Positions 35,721 through 47,404 of a stretch of 64,000 nucleotides of DNA are shown here, piece after piece. The notes beneath the pieces were generated by a model. The model was not told the origin of the DNA. It did no database searches and saw only the letters and a program-made list of their open reading frames with translations. Position 1 is the first letter of the stretch; each line of letters begins with the position of its first letter. The DNA comes from Amborella trichopoda (taxonomy: Eukaryota > Streptophyta > Magnoliopsida > Amborellales > Amborellaceae), in assembly GCF_000471905.2 (NCBI RefSeq), contig NW_006499751.1, forward strand, positions 6,435,096 through 6,499,095, read 5' to 3'. A program made the position numbers and the translations under genes.

Positions 35721-36589
35721 TTCTACTTCCTCTTCTTTGTCTCCTGCAGGTACAACCCGAGAATGTTCAGACTTTGAGGCCCTTGACAGAGAACTCAAGG
35801 GAACCAGTATAAGTGGGTCGCACTAGAGGCGGCTGAGAAAGACGCTAGCCCAGGAGGCAAGAGTTTTTACAGTCACTGAGTCCTGGCAGCCCGAGCCAAG
35901 TCAAAGCCATCCTCTTCTACTGGGACGCGCAAGAGGTCTAAGCTAAAGAAGTCCCAGTAGCCTCCTAAGCCCGACTTTGAGGAGAGGCTGAAGGAATCAA
36001 GAGGACAGAACTTCTATTCTCAAGAAGTCTGTCACATGGTGCAGATCTCGAAAGCATCACCCAGCACGGTGCAAATGTGCTTGAGATCGGGGAAGATGCT
36101 GCAACCTCCACCTCAGAGGCTAAGGGTCCTAAAGTTTCCTGGACAACCACTCCTCCCTTGCCCAAATACCCCAGACAATCCACCCATCCTCAAGTTCCTT
36201 GGGACACCTTTGATCCCACACACCCAACCACCTCTTGAGCCTCAACCTCAAACCTCCACTCAGCCAAAACAAACTCTTCCTGTCCAATCCACCCAAACCT
36301 CCCAAGCCATGCTTACTGGAATTCGGCCAGCATTCCAAACAAGCCTCCTTCATCTAAACCTGACCCTCAACCTACCATACCACCTAGACCCATGGTGGAT
36401 ACACGGGAACATCGAGAAAGTCCTCATGAGGTTGTATGTACAATCACTGAGTCGCAATCATCCCAGGTAGCTCAGAGTGAATTCACTCGACCGTATACAT
36501 CGGCTCTGCTAAAAGTTGATCCTTTCATTGACAAACAAGATGAGGATACAAGAGCCATGTTCCATAGCTAAGCCTGGCTAGAAGAAGAA
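35721..36589 (+). pseudogene. gag-pol linker region of element A
   Basis: This is coding-like, proline-rich sequence (36036-36470, many PQP and PPL words) between gag and reverse transcriptase. A protease is expected here in gypsy elements, but I cannot recognise a convincing aspartic-protease motif by eye. Confidence 0.5.
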
Positions 36590-38280
36590 ATGTCAGGAGT
36601 ATGGGTGTCTTCACTGAAGGTTAGCGAGAAGCTCTTTGAAGCCAATGATGAGGAGCTGCAAGAGACCTCAGAAGAATGGGAAGAAGGCGGTCAAGCCACA
36701 GCTGATGAACTCAAAGAGATAAATCTAGGAGATGAAGCCAACCCCAGGCCCACTTTCATCTCAGCAAATATGTCACCAGAAGAAAAAGATGGTTTTATCA
36801 CCTTCTTGCAAGCAAATCGGGATGTCTTTGCTTGGCATTATCACGAGATGCCTGGTCTAGATCCCCAACTCGCAGTCCATCGCCTCGGCATCGATCCATC
36901 TGCCAAGCCTATAAAGCAAAAGTCTAGGAGATTCAAGCTCAACTTTGAGATGTAAATCGATGCGGAAGTGAATAAGCTCAGGCAAGCAGGCTTCATCCGT
37001 GAAGTCAAATACCCAAAATAGCTGGAAAATGTTGTCCCAATCAAGAAGAAAAATGGACAAATTAGGGTCTACATGGACTTTCGCTACTTGAATGCTACCT
37101 GTCCAAAAGATGACTTCCCATTGCCATTCACGAAGATGTTGATCTATTCTACAGCTCATTGCTAGATCTTCTCCTTCATGGATGGATACTCCGAGTACAA
37201 TTAGGTATGGATGGTGCTAGAAGATGAGAGAGTCATCGCATTCTTAACTCCAAAAGGGGTCTTCTGCTACACGATGATGCCTTTCAGGTTGAAGAATGCT
37301 GGTGCTATGTATAAGAGAGCAATGATGACCATCTTCAAGGACATGATGCACAAGGAGGTAGAATGTTATGTGGATGACTTGTTGGTAAAGTATAAAAGGA
37401 AAGATGCTCATATGCGCGACCTTGAAAAGGTGTGCGAACAGTTACGCCTTCATCAGCTCAAGATGAACCCACTAAAATGCGCTTTCAGCATACGTTCAGG
37501 AAAGTTCTTGGGCTTCATTGTTAGACATCGAGAGTTGAAAATTGAGCCAGTCAGGATCAAGGCAATTCAGGAAATGCCGCCACCAACTACATTGCGAGAG
37601 CTGCGATCCCTTCAAGGACAGTTAGCTTATATCCATAGGTTCATCTCAAACCTCTCAGGACACTGTAAGCCTTTTACACATCTATTAATGAAGGATACCC
37701 CATTCATCTGGGATGAAGCATATCAAGCAGCGCTTGATGACATCAAGAATTATTTACTCAATCCTTCAGTGCTCTCTACACCGGTGTTGGGAAAACCTCT
37801 CATCCTATATGTGATCGCTCATGACGAGTCACTCGAGGCACTATTGGTGCCAAACAATGACGAGTGGAAAGAGACCGCGCTATACTATCTTAACTGCAAG
37901 ATCAAGGGGCTGAGAAGAATTATCCCCCTATTGAGAAGATGTGCCTGACCTTGATCTTTGCTGTACAAAAGCTCCGTCATTACTTGCTCGGTTATGAGGT
38001 AAAGCTTATATCAAAAGTTGACCCTGTAAAATTTCTCATGATATGCCCATGCTTGTCAAGACACCTTGCTAAATGGGCATTATTGCTGATGGAATTCAAC
38101 ACCACATATGTACCACAAAAGGCTGTCAAGGGTCAAGCTTTGGCTGATTTTCTTGCAGCACATCCAGTACCGGTTGAATTTCCTTTATCAAGCGACCTCC
38201 TTGACGAAGAAGTATTATGTACAGAACTTGCTCACGCGTGGGAGATGGACTTTGATGAAACCTTTCAATCTGATTGAGGA
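36590..38280 (+). pseudogene. gypsy reverse transcriptase and first RNase H fossil (A)
   Basis: 36590-36960 is the Tat-type N-terminal segment ('NPRPTFISANMSPEEKDGF', 'FAWHYHEMPGLDPQLAVHRL'). The palm follows, with 'GVFCYTMMPFRLKNAGAMY' and the catalytic YVDD box at 37367-37378. The connection and RNase H part continues through 'LGFIVRHRELKIEPVRIKAI' to 'YVPQKAVKGQALADFLAAHP' near 38150. It copied element RNA to DNA. Breaks interrupt it. Confidence 0.88.
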
Positions 38281-38790
38281 GGTGCCGAAGTGGTATTCAT
38301 GACTCCGAAAGGAGGGGTACTTCCTCTATCATTCTCTCTCATCGAAGTGGGTTCCCATAACGAGGTGGAGTATCAGGCCCTTATAATTGCAATTAGAGAT
38401 AGTCTTGGATTTAGACTTGAAACAACTCAATATCTTCGGTGACTCTGAGTTGGTTATTCGGCAGCTTAAGGGGATTTATGACATGAGAAAAGACACTCTC
38501 AAGCCTTACCACGATACTGCAAAATTGTAAATGGTTGAATTTGATGATATGTCCTTAAGTCATATCCCCAAGAGGTTAAACTCACAAGCTAACGCACTCA
38601 CAAAGCTCGAAGCTACCATTCAATTGTCCTCACCAGGGCCCATACCCGTTTGGGTAGCAGAGTGGAGACACATTGAATTGAGAACCGAAGTGGATACATA
38701 TGATGAGAGAATTCTCTTCCTCAAGTGCCCACCTTATCTATTCAAGGCACTTCCATCAGCCAAAGAAGTCATTAAGGCCGAGTAGGAAAT
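38281..38790 (+). pseudogene. Second (archaeal-type) RNase H fossil of element A
   Basis: After the gypsy RNase H and its tether comes a second RNase H-like block, 'GSHNEVEYQALIIAIRD', then 'FGDSELVIRQLKGIYDMR', then 'HIPKRLNSQANALTKLEA'. The pairing of two RNase H domains is diagnostic for the plant Tat lineage. The block is not intact. Confidence 0.75.
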
Positions 38791-39019
38791 GGCACAGAGT
38801 CAAGGAGCAGACGTTCAGAAACAGCAACCGAAATTCTTCGTCTAAATATGTGCAGAGATCGAGCAGGTGGAAGATTGGAGAGAACCCATCATTAACTTTA
38901 TAAAGCATGGTAGACTGCCTGAAGATCATGCTAAGCACAATAATGTGCGTCGAATGTCTACTAAGTACACCCTCCTTGAAGGAGATGCTCTTTTCAGATA
39001 GTCTTTTGACAGTATTCTT

Positions 39020-39838
39020 TGCAGGTGTGTAGACGCACAAGAGGCAAATAAGGTGTTGAAAGAAGTACACTCTAGCATATGTGGATTGCATCAGTTTGGC
39101 CCTAAGCTCTATAAGCGAATATGCAGATTGGGGTATTATTGGCCTTCGATGGCTGCTGATTCTTTAAACTATGCTAAGAGGTGTCAAGCGTGCCAAATGC
39201 ACTCGAGCCTTATTCATCAGCCTCTAGAGCCCCAACACCCTACAGTGGCATCATGGCCCTTTTCACATTGGGGTATAGACATTATAGGAGCTATAAATCC
39301 TCCTTCTGCAATGGGTCACATCTCTATTCTAGCGGCAACAGGTTATTTCTCCAATGGGCTGAAGCGGTCGCCCTCAAGCAAGTTCCTGGGGCTACAGTGG
39401 CCAACTTCGTGTGGCATCACATCATATACCAGTTTGGGGTGCCTGACCAGGTTAAATCTGACAACGGCCCTCAATTCAGAAGTCATCACATTGATCGCTT
39501 AGTTAACCAGTTCGGTTTCTAGTGGAAGTACTCAACTATGTACCGCCCTCAAGCGAACGGCTTAGTTGAAGCTTTCAATAAGACCCTGTGCAGTCTTTCA
39601 AGGAAGTCGATATCAAATATGAAGAAGAATTGGCATGAGAAGATTCCTGAAGCACTGTGGGCCTATCACACCACCACACAAAATGTCACCGATTCCACTC
39701 CTTATTCCTAGGTCTATGGAAGCGAAGCAGTCTTGGCCCTTGAGATTCAACTCCCCTCGCTGTGTGCCGTCATACATCAAGGACTGACTAAAGACGAGAA
39801 GGTTATTATTAAGAGTTGATTGCACTCTATGAAAAGAG
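39020..39838 (+). pseudogene. Integrase fossil of element A, part left of insertion B
   Basis: The zinc-binding N-terminus lies near 39053-39210 ('EVHSSICGLHQFGPKLYKRI', 'KRCQACQMHSSLIHQP'). The catalytic core region follows ('HWGIDIIGAINPPSAMGH', 'VPDQVKSDNGPQFRSHHI'), and then the region leading to the C-terminal domain. Element B interrupts the domain at 39844. The C-terminal part lies beyond B at 54891-55162. The family role is insertion of element cDNA into chromosomes. Confidence 0.85.
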
Positions 39839-39843
39839 GTTGG

Positions 39844-42556
39844 TGGTTAGGTGCCTCGATCTTGTCTTTTGGATCTAGGTTATCTAGCGGCACATATCTC
39901 TAGTATCTAGTGAACCCGAGATTGGAGATCGCTCTCTCAAAACCTTGCTCAAGGGTAAGGGCAGGTATACTAACTGATGAGAGAGGAATTTAAGATGGGT
40001 TCGGGACTTACTCAGGCTAACTCATGTGGGAGCCCTCGTAGATCATGAAGAAAGCCCCCCAACTACTTTAACTGGTTCATAATGACCTCCCTTGACCTGC
40101 AATCCTCTTGTTTTTTATACAACACTTCTATGGTTAATTGATAAGCAAGTGGGTCGAAGGGACCCACCCTTGTCTTAAGGCATGGCATCGCAGGGAGTGA
40201 TGAAATGAAAGGCTTCCAATAAAGAGGGAAAGGAGAAGAAAACTTGACAAAGGGACAAGACTAGCATGACAGCCGGAAAGCTATCGACTCGAAGTGGTAG
40301 TAATACGAGCATGGTTCCCAAGACCAGCACGACATCAATACTACTCTAAACCGAGATCGATAAGGTGGCACTAGGCTAAGTCTACCCTCAATCAAGTAAG
40401 GAGAGAAAAGAGTGATGAGAAGGAAAGAGAGAGAGAAGGGGAAAGATCCAGACAATAATGGGTATCGCCGTTAGCATCATGAGAAGAAATCGCGTCCCTT
40501 GTGGGTGGTGATGGCTTCTAGTGAGGCTCATAACGATAGCTTCTTGTGAGGCACATGGTGCCAGTCATGGAATACGAGAGGAAGCTCGCAGACGGTAATG
40601 ACTGTCGCCATTGGCAATGCGAGGAAGCAACACGTCCCTTGCGAATGGCGATGACTCCTGACTAGGCGCATGGTGATAACTTCCGGTGAGGAGCACAGTG
40701 ACGGGCACAGAGAGGCATGGAAGAAGCCTACGCGCGACGATGGGTATTACCATGACCCTTTGCAGACGACGATGGACATCACCGCCTATAATAGTCTCAT
40801 GTCAAGATGAAGCCCCTGCAGATGTTAATAGGCTTCGCTACCCGTGTTCCTCGTTGAGACGTTGAGGGTATGTACGTGGACGGCGATGAGCAGTGCTGTC
40901 AGCAAGTCTCACCGGGAGGTAGAGGCGAAGACAGAGGAGGAGGAGAGCTTGAGCATGGCGCTACTATCGCCCTGCGAGATCATCGAAGAGGCATACATGG
41001 CACTGCCACTGTCGTGCATGGCTTCTGAGGAAAACTCAGGCAGAGGGGAGGAAGAAGAGAGAAGAGAAGAGCGGGAAGAAGAAAAGAAAAGGAAGAGAGA
41101 GAAGATTAACCTCAAACCTAGGGTTACCGGTCTAAACATTTCCTCACCTTACTCTCTCTCTCTCTCTCAAGCGTGACTCAACAATGAGAAGAAAGAGAAA
41201 TTGTATTAAGTAAAAACTCTCTCTTTTGTGAAAGGTTGAGTCTTGTGGTGCATACAATGATGGTACGTACATATATATAATTTGCCTCAAACATGAGTGG
41301 ATGATCAAAAGTAACCCTAATTGATGAAAATTAAGATTAAAATGATTTAAAAGAAATTAGAAAATAGGGTGAAAAATGATAGATTTGCCCCTTCTTAACA
41401 ATTCATGGAACTCCAGAACAGTCTCTGTGTTGCCCTAAAACTTACGTGATCTTGCATGGATGATCCGGGGTGATTCTGATGCCCAGTTGATTGAAAGATG
41501 ATTGTTTTCTTGTAGGGCTCAACATGGTGATCTATTTGATACCAACTTCAAGCCATTTATCATGTTTTTAGTATATGATCATGTGACTTGAAATTTGAAT
41601 GGATCTTAAAACTTCGGATCGATAGTGTGCTCGTTCCTTGATGTTTTTCAGTGATTTCTTCACTAGATCACACTGAGCATGCTGTTACGATCACGAGGCA
41701 ACAAACAGCTCTATTTCGTGCTTGAATAAAGATTTTGCAATTTTGGAATTTTGGCCGAAATTAGGAATTTCGGTGAAGGAATTTGTAGTGGCTTCGTTGG
41801 CTTCATGTGCTGAATCCGACCGATCATCAGGTACGGGGTTCAGGTCAGAGATGGCCCGAAACCTTCAGCACGCGATGAAATTGATCTCACGTCAATCGGG
41901 CTCACAAGCGGTGTGATTCGGGGGCTCGAGCGAGGCACGACGCTGCTGAATTTCTTGCACTTTCTTCACATATTAGCAAGTTCTCTCTGGCTTTTCTTCA
42001 CGTTTGGGTATTGTCACGAGACATGCCACATATCGAATTGCTCGTCTTGATGCAACGAACATGCTCACTAAATTTGAGCGTGATCTGAGTTGAGACGAGT
42101 GAGAAATAAGCATCGAAAGTCACTGCTCATGACTATCTCTTCAATGGTGTAGAGTTGCAGGGTGGTTGCACGAGAATAGAGTGCGGCTCCTTTTGTTTCC
42201 CTCTTTTGCCTATAACTTCTTCCTAGAGTGTCCGTTCGAGTTGAAATTTGACCCCTGAGGATTTTCAACCATGCCGGATCCAATGGCTATGGTCACACAA
42301 TAAATTGAGATACTGAGAATGTAGCTCTAGTTATAGAGTCCGTTTCAAGGTGCTAGAGGCCAATTTTACCAAATCTATTCCTTAGTCTACACTGCCTTAG
42401 ACATGTCGGAATGCGACGAAACTTAGTGGGAGACTTTTGAGAGACCTCATGAAGATCTGGGCTAATTCCAAGGCTATTATAAGACAATCAAGATTTCCAT
42501 TGTTTGCTAGGCTTTTATTGAGCAGGGCCCCATGATAATGAAAATATCTTCCAACA
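39844..42556 (-). repeat. 3' LTR of element B (2713 bases)
   Basis: It matches 52164-54885 along its whole length. Its left edge TGGTTAGGTGCC corresponds to CGGTTAGGTGCG in the partner. Its right edge (minus strand) starts TGTTGGAAGATATTTTC and corresponds to TGTTAAAAGATATTTTTC. The TATA box on the minus strand is at 41271-41280. The LTR carries short GC-rich imperfect repeats (40480-40960) but no kilobase polypyrimidine tract, which explains why it is about 0.9 kb shorter than the LTR of A. Confidence 0.88.
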
Positions 42557-42617
42557 ACATGCCTTGCCAAATGTTGTGCTTCGAGAGAATCAAGAAATTC
42601 AATCATTCAAGACGTTT

Positions 42618-43086
42618 GAGGGATCTTGTCAATGTCCTCACCCCTCAAGGGACTATTTGTGATTTTGAAGTGTGAGGCCTTTGTAGGGACCTCCTCGAAT
42701 AGAATCAGACCTGAGGGATCTTGTCTAAGTCCTCACCCTTGAGGGACTATTTGTGATTATAAAGTGTGAGGCCTTTGTCGGGACCTCCTCAGACAGAATC
42801 AGGCCTGAGGGATCTTGTCGAAGTGCTAACCCTCGTGGGACTATTTGTGATTCTGAAGCATGAAGCCTTTGTAGGGACCTCCTTGGACAAAATCAGAACT
42901 AAAGGATCTTGTAAAAGTCCTCACCCTCGAGGGACTATTTGTGATTCTGAAGTGTGAGGCCTTTGTAGGGACTCCTCGGACAGAATCAAGCCTGAGGGAT
43001 CTTGTCGAAGTCCTCACTCTCGAGGGACTATTTGCGATTTTGAAGCGTGAGGCCTTTGTAGGGACTTCCTCGGACTGAATCAAGCC
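42618..43086 (-). repeat. Tandem repeat array in B, five units of about 94 bases
   Basis: Units start at about 42618, 42713, 42807, 42900 and 42993 with 'gagggatcttgtc' or close variants. Each holds 'gagggactatttgtgatt' and 'gaggcctttgtagggac'. The array lies next to the 3' LTR, at the same relative place as a different array in A (58380-58860). The sequence is not shared between the two elements. Confidence 0.85.
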
Positions 43087-44379
43087 TATGTAGAGGCCAA
43101 GTACTAAGAACATTTTTGTCGGCGTTCTTTGCTGCTACATCAGGTTTGCTTTTGATGCTCAGGGTATCTGGGTAGGTCCCATCTAGTGGGGTCCAGTCGG
43201 GGGCTTCTAGCCTATCCTGAAAGTCTGGCCCCATATAGGCTAGGGGATTTGACGAGGAATACCCTGAAGCCTATGGCAGGTTAGACCTTGGCTTCGTCAA
43301 TTTCTTGCCTTCGCGATGGTCTTTAGCATTTTGGATGATCGAACTCACCCTCGAGAAGTCTTGTTCTTGTTGGGAGATATTATGTGGCTCTCCTCCCTGG
43401 TGAGCCATGCTGTTGATGTTTTGAAGCGTGGGAGGATCTTATGCTGCTCTTACTTGTTGGCGAGCCATTTTGTGTTGGTTGATGCTTGATATTTGAGGAT
43501 TTTAGGTAGACCTCATTAGGATTGTGATTGTTTTAGAAATTGAGTGTCGGCTGAGGTGGCAGTCATGAGTCAACCTATCTTGTCGGTCTAAGCGCCCTTT
43601 GTGGGTTTTCACTTAAACAAATGAAGTCGCGCCGTAAAGACAGTTTTCACCAACTTTCGATATTTCTGGGCTCTTTTACCCATGACCTTGCAGTCATATC
43701 CACCCTTTTCATCTGTTTTTTCTCACGATGCCCTTTTAGGGTTTTCACCGCGCCTGGATTTATTTTCCACAAAACTCTCTTACTCATGGTTTCGTGACCA
43801 TGCCCATCCATCATTTTTACTCATGGCATTCCCTTATCCAGGTAAACACCATGCCTGTTTTTTGGGTGAAGGCATGTTTTTTAGGGTCGTGCCTTCGAGA
43901 CCTATGTGAAGCCTTTTAACGTCATGTGGCTAGAACGTGCACTATAGTTTAGGGTCATACAGTTGGACCGTAGTGATGATGAATGACTATGGTCATGGCT
44001 TTGACTCACTTTTGAGGAGATGGCACGAGGTTGCCTATGAAGAGTTGATGATGAATGAATGGTGGGTGAATAATAGTGACCCACTAGCTGACGATGAGTA
44101 TGGGTGGTGAGATGGCTTGCCATTTTATGAGCATGAGTAAGACTCACTGAGGAATGGTGAAAGATGGTAATGATGAATGGACTCACTGGGGAGGTAATGA
44201 AGGTGGTGCATGCACACGAATGGGCTAGCTAAGGAAGACATGCATGAAGATGCACGTAAAAAGTGTGTACATGTGTATAGTCTCACTGGAGAGGTAATGG
44301 AGATGGTGTGAACACACGAACGGGTCAGTTAGGGAGGATGTGTGTGAGATACACATAAAAGGGGGTGTGTGTATATGTG
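43087..44379 (-). other. 3' non-coding region of B
   Basis: This sequence is without recognised domains. 43680-43870 matches A at 57540-57900 in the same element orientation ('ctcttttacccatgacctt'). This shows that the two elements share an ancestral 3' region outside the variable arrays. Short frames here are not supported. Confidence 0.6.
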
Positions 44380-44930
44380 GGGGTGTTTTAAAGGTCATGC
44401 CTCCTAGACGTGGGCAAAGCAGTTTAACGTCATGCGGTCAAGATGTGCACTATGGTTTAAGGTCATATAGCTTGGATCGCGGTTATGCAGTTCAAAGTCA
44501 TGCAACTAGGACCATGATGTTTAAGTTTGTGCAACTAGACTTTCCGTTATAGTTTAAGGTCATATAGTTTGGACCATGGTTGTGCAGTTTAAGGTCATAC
44601 AACATGGACCATGCAGTTTAAGGTCATGCAACTAGACCTTCCGCTACAGTTTAAGGTCATATAGTTTGGACCCATGGCTATGCAGTTTAAGGTCATGCAG
44701 CATGGACCATGGTTTTGCAGTTTAAAGTCATGCAACTAAGGCCATGCAGTTTAAGGACGTGCAACTAGACCTCCACTACAGTTTAAGGTCATGTAGTTTG
44801 GACCTTGATCGTACAGTTTTGAGTTGTGTGATGTGGACATAAAAGTTTAAGGTCGTGTAGCTAGAACTCCGCTATAGTTTAAGGTCATATAGTTTGGACC
44901 ATGCAGTTTAGGGTCATGCATCCGGACCAT
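44380..44930 (-). repeat. Tandem array of 'gtttaaggtcat' units in B
   Basis: The plus-strand word 'gtttaaggtcatatagtttg' and variants recurs roughly every 25-35 bases, alternating with 'gaccatgg', 'gcaactagacc' and 'gcagcatggacc', so the units form a higher-order pattern. The homologous array in A lies at 56755-57185 (seen there as 'catgaccttaaactgcat'). Confidence 0.85.
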
Positions 44931-45126
44931 AGTGTGGTGAGGGAATGCATCTCCATGAGGAACAGAGCCATCACCGAAGATTGGACTCCCTGAGGAGTGA
45001 ATGTGTTGCATGGAATGAACTTCTAGTGGATGCAGGATGAAGGTCCAGATGGGAGTGCCATGGCTTGCGCCTGGCACTAAGTGTTGGACGTCGCATGTGG
45101 CATTAGGCCTAGATGATGTGACCGTG

Positions 45127-45300
45127 GCTTTCGATCCCTTGATGAAGCGCGTGGCAGTAACCCTTGACGAGGCATGCGGTGATGACTTTTTGACGAAACG
45201 TGCTGCTATAGTCTTGATGAGGCACGCGGCGATAGCCACCCGAAGAAGCACGAGGTGATAGTCTTTGGGTGAAGCGAGCAGTGATAACCCTTTCGGGTCT
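45127..45300 (-). repeat. Short tandem repeat in B, about 30-base units
   Basis: About six degenerate units each contain a 'gatgaagcgcgtggcagtaa'-like word: 'gacgaggcatgcggtgatga', 'gatgaggcacgcggcgatag', 'gaagaagcacgaggtgatag', 'ggtgaagcgagcagtgataa'. The array lies between the larger array and the antisense promoter region. Confidence 0.65.
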
Positions 45301-46195
45301 CGAGTTTTGACCCACCCGACCTAGCTTTATTGCCGTCAGAAACTGGGGACTGGAGCATCATTTCATGACTGCAGCATCATTTCATGTTTTTCGATGGAAT
45401 TTGTGGTACTGCTGAGTATCAAAGGGGGAAAAACCCCTCCTTACTGTTTTACCGAAGGGTAAAACAGTTGAAGATTTTTCTTAGAGAGAGAGAGGGGGCC
45501 TAAGCTTCTGAGGAGAGATTTCCCAGCTAAAACTTCTCAGCCAAAATCTGCAGCAGAGAGGGAGCTCGTTCTTGCAAGCTTTAGTGGGTTGTGGGCTTTC
45601 GCGAGGTGCTTGCGAACATCTTTAGAGAGTGCAGAGGTTCTCCGAGCAAGGAATAAGGTTTCTTTGGGCCTTTGCCGATTTGCAGAGATGCCCTGCCGGA
45701 GTTTGAGTGCTCCTCTGGTCATTCTGTTGTTGAAGGGAGATTGCAGAGAGTTTAGAGGACTCTGTCGGTCCTCTAATTATTAGAGGAGAAGGAGGAGGAA
45801 CAGCAGTGGGCTTAGCGGGAACTCAGTAGAATTTCGGTGAGCTTGTGGGGAATTATCGAAGTGCAGAAGCATGGAGAAGGGAGATCCGCAGGGCCACAAG
45901 GAAGTTTTCTGTGGATTTCGGTGGTTTTTTGCTAATTCTGGTGACGAGTGGAAGGTGGGGAAGGGCTTTCTGATGAACAGGAGAGAGTTATCGATGAAGA
46001 GGGGAAACGTCGGTGGGAACTCGAAGGGTTGCTGGGCCATAACTGTTGAGAGACGAAGGCTCGTGGGATGGCAAACGGTTGCCCTCCACATGCGCGATGA
46101 CAGACCATGCCACAAGTGTTAGGTAGCATGTTCGTATTTCAAGGAATGCATGTGTGGCACATACTTTACAGCTGGAGCACATGCATTAACACATC
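45301..46195 (+). promoter_or_regulatory. Probable antisense promoter and leader in element B
   Basis: On the strand opposite to the element, a TATA-like segment 'gagtatcaaaggggg' (45413-45428) is followed by a GA-rich leader-like stretch (from 45481) and then by the antisense reading frame at 46196-47180. The homologous position in A has a much better TATA box (minus strand, 56545-56560) with the same 'aaggggg' continuation and a GA-rich tract after it. Small frames at 45589-46122 on the plus strand have no recognisable domain. Confidence 0.5.
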
Positions 46196-47180
46196 TTGGT
46201 CGTGAGACAACGATACCATCTTAGTGGGCAGACGGGGATAATCCTCCCCCTTGGCTGTGGGATGGCGATAGTCCTGCATTCTGGTTTTTGTTTGCGCATA
46301 GCCAGCGGTAAGGTGGAAGCCTCTCAGTCAAATGTCTTCCCGGCAATCGGCCAAGGATTCAAAAGTTTCTACAATGCAGGTCTCTTTAAAAAGGGACCTT
46401 ATCATTATCAAGGACGAAGAGCCTCCCATTGCAGGGAACAAAGCACATCCTTCATCTCAACCTGCTGTTTCTAAGGACAAGGATGAGCCGGTGCCTCTTT
46501 GCGACCTGATAGTAATGGGCAACAAGGCGATTTCTCTTTGACTTATGCTTCCTGCTCGAAGGGAACTTATCGTAGGTGCAGCTTTTGTAGTCACGTCTTT
46601 CTCGGGGCTAGCTGTCCATCCTCTCATTTGGCATGCTCGCGGTGGCTTTGTCATATCACAAGCCAAGATACCTTTCCCTGTACAGGTTACTAGGCTCAAT
46701 CACCGTAATGTTTCCAAGGACAATAGGCATGACCTTCTCAAAGCTACTTATCAACTTTTCAGCCAAGCTTCTTTCTTCAAGTTGATCGCTTTCTCACTTT
46801 TGATGAAGAGGTTGATGGACAACCTCATAGACTTCGACATCCCTTGTGTAGACTTGTTCAAGAAGAATGTGACTGAAATAGCTCAACACGCTAGGTTAGT
46901 TCTAGATTTAGAAGAATCAGCTTCTATTCAGAAATATCCTTCTGTCAGGCCTTTACTTAGATTCTCCCCTGGGCTTTTAACTGTTGTACATGCCGTAGTG
47001 GCGCACCTGGGTAACCTTAAAACTAACTTGCTCATGCAATAATTTATTCACTCGAATTTTGAGAGCTTGCCTTCAGAGGTTCCTTCGATATCTAAATAGA
47101 TCGCATGTTTTGAAAACAAAGATGACATGGCGATTCTTGAGCGGAACATTAATGATTTGGAAGGCTTACTTGCTACAGTC
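46196..47180 (+). pseudogene. Antisense reading-frame fossil in the 3' part of element B
   Basis: This is plus-strand coding-like sequence, antisense to B. The longest open part runs from 46545 to 47042 (165 codons) with well-formed protein-like composition ('GRKELIVGAAF'-type start 'MLPARRELIVGAAFVVTSF', 'LIDFDIPCVDLFKKNVTEIA', 'EESASIQKYPSVRPLLRF'). 46332-46541 is a charged, serine-rich stretch. Downstream to about 47180 a helical segment ('DDMAILERNINDLEGLL') looks like a coiled coil. I do not recognise a domain. Extra antisense frames between pol and the 3' LTR are known in Tat-lineage elements, and some encode plant-mobile-domain-like proteins, which this could be. It is broken in a few places. 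Confidence 0.5.
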
Positions 47181-47404
47181 CATGAGGTAGGAAGATACCC
47201 ACTTTCACCTCAGCTAGCACGTGGAGAATACCCCCCCATGGTTGGCTGCTATGAAGGATGGCATCAAGTGGACACAACAGAACCATTATAGGCTCAATCT
47301 TGAGGCTTGAGTGAACACTCTCGTTTATAACTTCTTTGTCAATAAAATCTTTGGTATTGATAATGCTGGCCATTTTATGAATTTTTGGATTTATGAATGA
47401 AATA
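47181..47404 (+). terminator. Possible antisense 3' end in element B
   Basis: On the plus strand AATAAA (47340-47345) lies in a T-rich, AT-richer stretch after the antisense frame, and 'gaatgaaat' follows. This is the composition of a plant polyadenylation region. It also separates the antisense frame from the end of gag, which runs on the other strand. Support is from composition only. Confidence 0.35.

Noticed and set aside
40844-41176. 110-codon frame in the 3' LTR of B (a similar one at 53180-53527 in the 5' LTR)
   Set aside because: Both copies lie in the LTR on the strand opposite to the element, and they are rich in E/R from GA repeats. The shared presence follows from LTR duplication, not from coding constraint.
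42618-43086. Regular repeats resembling a CRISPR array
   Set aside because: The repeats are contiguous 94-base tandem units without unique spacers, inside a plant retroelement.
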